Of a stretch of 8,918 nucleotides of DNA, positions 1-4,135 are shown in pieces. Position 1 is the first letter of the stretch, and each line of letters opens with the position of its first letter. The stretch is from positions 1-8,918 of the forward strand of contig CAJMPF010000059.1 in the NCBI GenBank assembly GCA_905215195.1, in the 5' to 3' direction. Under the pieces are notes generated by a model. That model was given only the letters and a program-made list of their open reading frames with translations. It was not told the origin of the DNA and searched no databases. The position numbers and the translations under genes are program-made. This DNA comes from an uncultured bacterium (GTDB lineage: Bacteria; Actinomycetota; Coriobacteriia; Coriobacteriales; Coriobacteriaceae).

Positions 1-7
1 GCGCTTC

Positions 8-87
8 GCGCCTGCCGCCTTTGGGGACTGTGGGGCGTGGCCGGCAGCTGCGGCGCGTTGCGCCTGCTGCTTTGGGTGACTTTGGGG
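8..87 (+). repeat. Imperfect direct repeat pair upstream of ogt
   Basis: Positions 8-35 and 60-87 match at 23 of 28 bases without gaps (offset 52). Four of the five mismatches fall every third base (16, 19, 22, 25), the pattern expected if both copies once encoded the same peptide, APAA-[F/L]-GD-[C/F]-G. Because the offset is 52, the two copies sit in different frames. The second copy ends in frame at a TGA (93-95) and could be the tail of a gene entering from the left. The window edge prevents any identification of that gene. Confidence 0.4.
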
Positions 88-149
88 TCGATTGAGGTTG
101 TTTGCACAATTCGCGGTATTATGTTGCGGAGTTTTGAAAGGAGCCGCTG

Positions 150-728
150 GTGGTCACGACGACGTTTGCTTCGCCTTTGGGCGAAATCTTGCTTGCCGCT
201 GGTGGCCGCGGTTTGACGGGGCTTTGGTTTGAGGGGCAGGAGCACTTTGGCTCCACGCTTCTCAAAGAAGATCCCGAACATGTTGAAGGCGCCGATGCGG
301 TTTCTGGTGCTGGCGGCATGTCTTCGGTGAATCCGACAAACGGTGCGGCTTCTTCGGTACTTGAGCGTTCCTGGGCTTGGTTGAATGCTTATTTTGCAGG
401 GCAGGAACCTCGGTTTACGCCGCCGTTGCATTTGATTGGCACGGCGTTTCAGCGTGAAGTTTGGTACGAGCTGCTTTCTATTCCGCGTGGCGAGGTCGCC
501 ACGTATGGCGAGATTGCCCAGCGTGTTGCGGCTCGACATCGTGTACCGGGAAACGAGGACCCCGTTGTGTCTCCCCGTGCCGTGGGGGCCGCGGTCGCGC
601 GTAATCCCATTTCGATTATTGTGCCGTGCCATCGCGTGGTTGCCGCCGACGGTTCGCTCAACGGATATGCCGGCGGCCTCGACCGCAAGGAGTGGCTGCT
701 GCGGCTTGAGGGCGCGTACGAGGAGTAA
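150..728 (+). CDS. ogt: Methylated-DNA--[protein]-cysteine S-methyltransferase (Ogt/AGT family)
   Basis: This suicide DNA repair protein transfers the alkyl group from O6-alkylguanine (and O4-alkylthymine) to its own cysteine. The family active-site motif PCHRVV is present with the acceptor Cys160. The preceding helix-turn-helix region (YGEIAQRVA, then SPRAVG with the likely arginine finger Arg143) and the downstream GYAGG loop fit the family. The start is GTG at 150, with a GAAAGGAG ribosome binding site at 136-143. The protein has 192 residues, against about 155-180 for typical Ogt. Extra length lies in a Gly/Ala/Ser-rich linker at residues ~40-70, between the N-terminal domain and the catalytic domain, and in a short insertion at ~128-140 between the two parts of the DNA-binding region. 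No partner gene is adjacent, so it is probably monocistronic. No clear terminator follows before the palindromic repeats at 768. The family call is very secure; the substrate range is not visible. Confidence 0.95.
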   Translation: MVTTTFASPLGEILLAAGGRGLTGLWFEGQEHFGSTLLKEDPEHVEGADAVSGAGGMSSVNPTNGAASSVLERSWAWLNAYFAGQEPRFTPPLHLIGTAFQREVWYELLSIPRGEVATYGEIAQRVAARHRVPGNEDPVVSPRAVGAAVARNPISIIVPCHRVVAADGSLNGYAGGLDRKEWLLRLEGAYEE

Positions 729-767
729 CGCTCGAGCACTTTGCATAGCCAAGATGCCGTGAAAGAA

Positions 768-907
768 CGGGACATGCTTTCCGAATGGAGGCTCAGACGG
801 AAACTACGTCCCGGAATTCCGTTTTAAAGCGGGATGCGCTTTCCGAATGGCGTTCCAAGCGGAAACCGTGTCCCGGAATACAGCCTCAGAGTGGGACGCC
901 GTTTCCG
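768..907. repeat. Palindromic repeat array, 62-bp period
   Basis: Five 16-bp arms alternate in orientation: forward at 768-783, 830-845 and 892-907, reverse at 798-813 and 860-875. Forward arms follow (C/T)GGGA-N5-TTTCCG, and reverse arms follow CGGAAAC-N5-TCCCG or close to it. Forward copies are exactly 62 bp apart, and so are the reverse copies. Each adjacent forward/reverse pair can fold into a hairpin (13 of 16 bases complementary within both complete pairs) with a 14-nt loop. The last reverse arm is missing, giving 2.5 units. The array lies between the end of ogt and the chloride-channel remnant and encodes no plausible protein. It resembles REP/BIME-type intergenic palindromes in organisation; the family is not one I can name. 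Confidence 0.8.
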
Positions 908-932
908 GCTGAGACCACCTGCCTGGACATCG

Positions 933-961
933 ATCTACGCCCGCTCCTGCAGGGCGTAGAT
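933..961. other. Perfect 10-bp stem hairpin over the ClC stop codon
   Basis: ATCTACGCCC (933-942) and GGGCGTAGAT (952-961) are perfectly complementary around a 9-nt loop. On the minus strand the hairpin spans the final codons and the TAG stop of the ClC remnant. No T-run follows, so it is at best a weak terminator or an mRNA 3'-end stabiliser. Confidence 0.4.
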
Positions 962-1150
962 GGACTTATCCATGTTGAACAGGTAAGCCACAACGCAGAC
1001 GATGAAGAACGCCGGCAGATTACCGAAACCGAAGACCTCGCAACCGATAAGGATGGTCGCGAGCAGCGTGTTGGTGACGCTGCCAAAGACGGCTGCGTAG
1101 CCCAGTGCGGCGCAGAGCTCGACGGGCATGCCGAGTTGAGCCTCGTTATG
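935..1150 (-). pseudogene. C-terminal remnant of a ClC-type chloride channel
   Basis: About 70 codons on the minus strand read EAQLGMPVELCAALGYAAV..., then VTNTLLATILIGCEVFGFG, then a hydrophobic helix and NMDKSIYALQERA before a TAG stop. This matches the C-terminal membrane segment of bacterial voltage-gated (ClC) chloride channels. The segment corresponds to the family's GxVTNTLLAPI...GxEVFG region, though the usual Pro of LAPI is Thr here. Intact ClC proteins have about 400-500 residues, so roughly the first 80% is missing. The reading frame begins at the junction with the Abi fragment (about 1144-1155). The internal ATG at 1129 has no convincing ribosome binding site. It is most likely a non-functional relic left by a deletion or rearrangement. 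Confidence 0.7.
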
Positions 1151-1509
1151 GCGACATCTGGGTAACAGAAAGGCCCGCGTTCCTCAGAGGCAAGATAGGC
1201 AATTCTGCTTCTGAGGTAGATCTCAATTCTGCCGACCGCACTGCCGACCGCATCAAACATTAACTGCTGGAGGGCTCGGTCAAATTCATACGTGTAGATG
1301 ATGGTTTCGAATGTTGTGCCTTCGCGAAAGATGGTAATCCCGGACTTGCATTTGGTTTTGTAGGGAAACCAGTAGGCCGACAGTCTGTAGTGGTTGGCTT
1401 CGACCAAAGCTCGCTCGAGTTCGCTTTGATCAGAGCACTCAAGACCCTTGTTTTCTGTCAATAGTGCTATTTGTTCGTTGATGGATATCCGCGACTTCTG
1501 GTATTTCAT
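1135..1509 (-). pseudogene. Truncated Abi_2 (AbiD/AbiF-like) abortive infection gene
   Basis: The first ~118-125 codons match the N-terminal half of Abi_2 family proteins, phage-resistance proteins placed in the HEPN superfamily. Visible family signatures are NHYRLSAYWFPY (residues 39-50), TYEFDRALQQLMFDA (73-87), RIEIYLRSRIAY (94-105) and the beginning of a GPFxYxD motif (112-118). After about residue 118 the frame runs out of family-like sequence into an antisense-like Ser/Arg/Pro-rich tail, which stays open by chance to 886. The C-terminal half, where the family's conserved catalytic residues would be expected, is absent. ATG at 1509 has an AAGAGG ribosome binding site at good spacing. A 4-residue in-frame duplication (GSAV) sits in the FDA...RIE motif. 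A stable active product is unlikely. Confidence 0.75.
1229..1252. repeat. Exact 12-bp tandem duplication inside the Abi remnant
   Basis: CTGCCGACCGCA occurs twice without interruption (1229-1240 and 1241-1252). In the Abi frame it adds the four residues GSAV between DAV and GRIEI. Family members usually read DA-x-x-RIE here, so this looks like a recent in-frame slippage insertion. Confidence 0.85.
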
Positions 1510-1525
1510 TTAAGCCTCTTGATAT

Positions 1526-1567
1526 AAAAAGAGCTGGAGTTGCGCATCGTTGAGAGGCTTTCCAGCT
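1526..1567 (-). terminator. Possible Rho-independent terminator after the GyrI-like gene
   Basis: On the minus strand, AGCTGGA (1567-1561) pairs perfectly with TCCAGCT (1538-1532) across a 22-nt loop, followed by C and TTTTT (1530-1526). It lies about 115 bases past the stop of the GyrI-like gene and only ~17 bases before the Abi remnant's start. It could end the GyrI transcript or act as a leader structure for the remnant. The large loop lowers confidence. Confidence 0.45.
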
Positions 1568-1580
1568 TTAGCAAAACAAA

Positions 1581-1607
1581 CTTATAAGATGCGACGGGCC
1601 GCGTCAA
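1581..1607 (-). promoter_or_regulatory. Candidate sigma-70 promoter for the Abi remnant
   Basis: Read on the minus strand, TTGACG (1607-1602) and TATAAG (1586-1581) are each one base from consensus, separated by 15 bases. The spacing is slightly short. Transcription would start near 1574 and give a leader of ~65 nt holding the hairpin at 1532-1567. Confidence 0.4.
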
Positions 1608-1680
1608 GATAATTACCGGACGGCCTAGGAGGCGGCTGGTTGGCTGGCTTAAAACCCAGCGCGTGAAATGACGCTCCACG

Positions 1681-2319
1681 CTATTCAGCGCGCTTGATAG
1701 GATGACGAACCACAGTCTTAAGTTTCTCCGGCGCACACTTGCGTGGATCGGAAAGATAGATTTCGTGATGTAAACGGGTATCTGAGAAGTCGGGGACATA
1801 GCCCTGCTCGGTCGTGTATTCATGCATAGCGTCTACGGTCGCCGGTTCGTTGTCGTAGGGCCCGGTGTGCATGCATTGAACGCAGAGACCCTCGTCAACT
1901 TTAAGCAGCTCGACGGCAGAAAAGTCCAGTTTCTTTTTGTTCGTGGCTTCCACGACTGCCCAGTTAAAGTCATCTCGGGTGACGAAATCGGGTAGGCGGA
2001 TGCACGAGATAAAGTTGAAATCGTCCTTGCGTACATAATCGATGTCGCCGCTCGGGGAGTCTTGCCACCAGAAACCCTCGAGCGGCGGTACCACAAAGTC
2101 GAAATAGCCCTCGATACTCCTTGAGCCTTTCTTCGACATCTTGACGGTATAGGCGATTCCGTAAAGCAGCGGCAGGGCGTTTTGATACTCGCCACCTTCG
2201 GTATTTGGGTCGCCCTTGCCGCGAACGGCAACGTAGCTCATAGGCGGGACAGTTACGATACTCGGCTTGCTTGCAGGTTTGTAGAGCTCCTTGCATTCCT
2301 TCTTAAAGTCGAACGCCAT
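1681..2319 (-). CDS. GyrI-like small-molecule-binding domain protein
   Basis: The protein has 212 residues, with an N-terminal MAFDFKKECKELYKP...VTVPPMSYVAVRGKGDPN, a central YTVKMSKKG...DFVVPPLEGFWWQD, and a C-terminal GLCVQCMHTGPYDNEPATV...LHHEIYLSDPRK. These features match the GyrI-like (SHS2/AraC effector-binding fold) proteins of about 200 residues (COG4832 type). No DNA-binding domain is present, so it is a stand-alone ligand-binding domain, presumably cytoplasmic. The ligand is unknown. Some family members, such as E. coli SbmC/GyrI, protect DNA gyrase from toxins; others hydrolyse or bind cyclopropanoid genotoxins or other hydrophobic compounds. ATG at 2319 has the ribosome binding site AGAAAGG 8 bases upstream. 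A perfect LexA-box palindrome sits at 2376-2389 in its promoter, which suggests DNA-damage induction. E. coli sbmC is likewise SOS-regulated. The family call is secure; the function is inferred. Confidence 0.9.
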   Translation of the reverse strand: MAFDFKKECKELYKPASKPSIVTVPPMSYVAVRGKGDPNTEGGEYQNALPLLYGIAYTVKMSKKGSRSIEGYFDFVVPPLEGFWWQDSPSGDIDYVRKDDFNFISCIRLPDFVTRDDFNWAVVEATNKKKLDFSAVELLKVDEGLCVQCMHTGPYDNEPATVDAMHEYTTEQGYVPDFSDTRLHHEIYLSDPRKCAPEKLKTVVRHPIKRAE

Positions 2320-2360
2320 GTTGGCCGCCTTTCTGCGTATTGGCCTGCTTAGATAGCGAA

Positions 2361-2389
2361 ATCATATCATAGAAACGAACAGCTGTTCG
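2361..2389 (-). promoter_or_regulatory. SOS-type promoter with LexA box for the GyrI-like gene
   Basis: CGAACAGCTGTTCG (2376-2389) is a perfect 14-bp palindrome. It fits the Gram-positive LexA/DinR consensus CGAAC-N4-GTTCG at every fixed position. On the minus strand it is followed 4-9 bases later by two overlapping TATGAT hexamers (2371-2366 and 2366-2361), so a repressor bound here would cover the spacer/-35 region. The start codon at 2319 is ~35 bases beyond the predicted transcription start. The box is seen directly; LexA binding is inferred. Confidence 0.75.
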
Positions 2390-2557
2390 AATGATTTGGC
2401 TGACAGATTGAGATGCGTGCGTTGTGTTTGGCGGTCGGCCTGACCCAATCGATGATTTCTCTGCCTCCCCGGCGCCTCATCTATAGCTGCCGTTTCCCCA
2501 TATAAAACCTGCCAAAATAAACCTGTCCCTTTTGGCAGGTTTCGGGGTGGCAAGGGC
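2390..2557. other. Divergent intergenic stretch with hairpin
   Basis: This part of the gap between the divergent GyrI-like and DAHP synthase genes holds no convincing gene. A strong hairpin pairs AAACCTGCCAAAA (2505-2517) perfectly with TTTTGGCAGGTTT (2530-2542). An outer CCCC (2496-2499)/GGGG (2544-2547) helix extends it. On the minus strand the stem runs into TTTTAT, so it could terminate leftward transcription. On the plus strand there is no T-run. It lies upstream of the DAHP promoter, so it is not an attenuator for that promoter. A 30-codon plus-strand ORF (2412-2504) abuts the hairpin but has only a poor ribosome binding site. Confidence 0.5.
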
Positions 2558-2586
2558 TTGCACTTTAGCGTGCGACAGCGGATAAT
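2558..2586 (+). promoter_or_regulatory. Sigma-70 promoter of the DAHP synthase gene
   Basis: TTGCAC (2558-2563) and GATAAT (2581-2586) are separated by exactly 17 bases. Transcription would start near 2593 and give a ~48-nt leader, too short to hold a typical attenuator with leader peptide. Confidence 0.65.
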
Positions 2587-2640
2587 GCCGAGCATTCGAC
2601 AATACGCTTATTGCTCTTTCTATAGATTGAGGAGACCCCT

Positions 2641-3672
2641 ATGGCCATGGAATTCAAACGCAGGCTGCCGATCCCCATGGAGATCCGCGAGGAAATGCCA
2701 CTTTCTGCCGAGCTTACCGCCAAAAAGCAGGCATTTGACGCCGAGGTCGCCAAAGTCTTTACCGGCGAGGACGCACGTAAGGTGCTCATCATCGGCCCGT
2801 GCTCTGCCGACCGCGAGGATTCGGTGCTCGAGTATATGAACCGACTGGCCAAGACCGCCGAAGAGGTCAAGGACAAGCTCATCATCATTCCGCGCGTCTA
2901 CACCAATAAGCCGCGCACCAAGGGCACCGGTTACAAGGGTCTTCTGCACAACCCCAACCCCGAGGCTCCCGACGACCTGCTCGAGGGCGTCAAGGCCATC
3001 CGCCATATGCACCTGCGCGTTATTGAGGAAACGGGCTTCTTCACCGCCGACGAGATGCTCTATCCGTCCAACTACCAATACCTCGTTGACCTGCTGAGCT
3101 ATGTCGCCGTGGGCGCACGCTCGGTAGAGAACCAGGAGCACCGCCTGGTGTCGAGCGGCATTTCGGTACCCGTCGGCATGAAGAATCCCACTGCCGGCTC
3201 TACCACCGTTATGCTCAACTCAATTTACGCCGCCCAGGCGCACCAGAGCTTCATCTTCCGCAACTGGGAGGTCGAGTGCGACGGCAACCCGCTCGCACAC
3301 GCCGTTATGCGTGGCTACATCGGTCTCGATGGGCGCACCTACCCCAACTACCACTACGAACACCTGGAACGCCTGGCCGAACGCTATACCGAGCATGCCG
3401 GCTATGCCAATCCGGCAGCGGTCATCGACTGCAACCACGACAACTCGGGCAAGCGTCCGCTGGAGCAGTATCGCATTTGCAAGGAGGTGCTCGACAGCTG
3501 CCGCCGTAACGAGTCCATCTCCAAGCTGGTCAAGGGCTTTATGATCGAGTCCTACCTTGAGGACGGCAACCAGCCAGTCGATGGCGGTGTCTTTGGTAAA
3601 TCGATCACCGACCCGTGCCTGGGCTGGGAAAAGACCGACTACCTCATCCACGAGATCGCGGAGCGGGTGTAG
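2641..3672 (+). CDS. aroF: 3-deoxy-7-phosphoheptulonate (DAHP) synthase, class I (AroFGH type)
   Basis: The enzyme condenses phosphoenolpyruvate with erythrose 4-phosphate, the first step of the shikimate pathway to aromatic amino acids. The protein has 343 residues, the normal length for the family. Expected metal ligands are all present: Cys54 (IIGPCS), His266 (IDCNHDNS), Glu303 (MIESYLEDGN) and Asp324 (SITDPCLGWE). Substrate-binding residues in PRVYTNKPRTKG (85-96), GARSVENQ (158-165) and VGMKNPT (178-184) also match. The ~50-residue N-terminal segment, which in E. coli carries inhibitor-responsive elements, is retained. Which aromatic amino acid (if any) inhibits it cannot be read from sequence. 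The gene is preceded by GAGGAG (2629-2634) 6 bases before ATG and by its own promoter, and followed by two hairpins, so it is probably monocistronic. The symbol aroF is used generically; aroG or aroH would be equally valid. Confidence 0.96.
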   Translation: MAMEFKRRLPIPMEIREEMPLSAELTAKKQAFDAEVAKVFTGEDARKVLIIGPCSADREDSVLEYMNRLAKTAEEVKDKLIIIPRVYTNKPRTKGTGYKGLLHNPNPEAPDDLLEGVKAIRHMHLRVIEETGFFTADEMLYPSNYQYLVDLLSYVAVGARSVENQEHRLVSSGISVPVGMKNPTAGSTTVMLNSIYAAQAHQSFIFRNWEVECDGNPLAHAVMRGYIGLDGRTYPNYHYEHLERLAERYTEHAGYANPAAVIDCNHDNSGKRPLEQYRICKEVLDSCRRNESISKLVKGFMIESYLEDGNQPVDGGVFGKSITDPCLGWEKTDYLIHEIAERV

Positions 3673-3700
3673 GTTACGGCGTTTTACCAAACGCCGTAAC
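3673..3700 (+). terminator. Hairpin just after the DAHP synthase stop codon
   Basis: GTTACGGCGTTT (3673-3684) pairs perfectly with AAACGCCGTAAC (3689-3700) around a 4-base loop, starting immediately after the TAG stop. There is no T-run after it on the plus strand. It may therefore stabilise the mRNA 3' end or work together with the second hairpin at 3747-3783. Confidence 0.6.
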
Positions 3701-3746
3701 GGCTCGACGCTGCGCGGGCCGCACCTGGACAATCTGACGTTCAACT

Positions 3747-3783
3747 TCAAGGGCGCGACCAGAAGGTCGGCGCCCTTTCGTTT
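3747..3783 (+). terminator. Rho-independent terminator downstream of the DAHP synthase
   Basis: GGGCGCGACC (3751-3760) pairs with GGTCGGCGCCC (3765-3775), with one bulged base and an AGAA loop. The stem is followed by TTTCGTTT (3776-3783), and flanking A residues extend it. This is the likely main transcription end of the gene. Confidence 0.75.
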
Positions 3784-3787
3784 GATG

Positions 3788-3870
3788 CGGCAGTTAGGGA
3801 CGCTCCTTTTCTGCCGGCAGTTTGGGACACTCCTTGGGTAGCCGTTTAAGAACGTCTCCAACGACTACCC
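3788..3870. repeat. 27-bp-period repeat pair plus hairpin
   Basis: CGGCAGTTAGGGACGCTCCTT (first 20 bases and one more, 3788-3808) recurs at 3815-3835 with 19 of 21 bases identical. Directly after it, GGGTAG-C-CGTT (3836-3846) can pair with AACG-A-CTACCC (3860-3870). The whole block lies in the gene-free stretch between the DAHP synthase terminator and the next inverted-repeat element. No coding potential is seen, and it is likely a dispersed intergenic repeat. Confidence 0.6.
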
Positions 3871-3913
3871 GGGGGAGTTGCCTTCCCTCGTGGCGGTCTT
3901 CTAGCAGAAAAAC

Positions 3914-4034
3914 CAAGTGAGTAGGCTTTTTGCAGAAGGCCAAGCACGCCCTAAAACGCCACAGCTCTGACCTGCGGTTTCATCGATCATTTGTCGCAAT
4001 GTGCTCGGCAGGTTCAAAAAAGTCTACTCACTTG
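3914..4034. repeat. 121-bp element with terminal inverted repeats (MITE-like or structured RNA)
   Basis: CAAGTGAGTAGGCTTTTT (3914-3931) and its inverted partner (AAAAAGTCTACTCACTTG, 4017-4034) match at 17 of 18 positions, and the single difference would be a G-U pair in RNA. Inside them a second helix pairs GCCAAGCAC (about 3939-3947) with GTGCTCGGC (4001-4009), 8 of 9. The centre holds a ~22-nt motif that recurs at 8381-8402. No ORF or transposase is present. The arrangement fits a non-autonomous mobile element, a dispersed palindromic repeat or a structured RNA; the sequence alone does not decide. Confidence 0.65.
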
Positions 4035-4057
4035 TATCTGAGACGCACCAGATTGGC

Positions 4058-4097
4058 AAAAACCGCCGCGAAAGGGCCCCTGGTCCCTTCGCGGCGG
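4058..4097 (-). terminator. Rho-independent terminator of the ABC transporter operon
   Basis: On the minus strand, CCGCCGCGAAGGG (4097-4085) pairs with CCCTTTCGCGGCGG (4076-4063), with a single bulge, and is followed by TTTTT (4062-4058). It begins 39 bases past the permease stop codon. Confidence 0.85.
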
Positions 4098-4135
4098 TCA
4101 TACGCCTCTAATTTTGCGACGGTTTTGCCCGCTTG

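Noticed and set aside
768..907. CRISPR array
   Set aside because: The arms are 16 bp, alternate in orientation and diverge in the middle. Spacers are 14-16 bp and there are no cas genes.
785..1165. Plus-strand ORF of 126 codons
   Set aside because: It starts inside the palindromic array and continues antisense to the ClC remnant, so it is not a gene.
2362..2595. Minus-strand ORF of 77 codons in the GyrI/DAHP gap
   Set aside because: It overlaps the DAHP promoter, the hairpin and the LexA box, with no ribosome binding site or family resemblance.
2543..2640. T-box or trp-type attenuator before the DAHP synthase
   Set aside because: The predicted leader is only ~48 nt and has no specifier stem, T-box sequence or aromatic-codon-rich leader peptide.
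3557..3841. Plus-strand ORF running past the DAHP synthase end
   Set aside because: It overlaps the real gene in another frame, then crosses the terminators and repeats.
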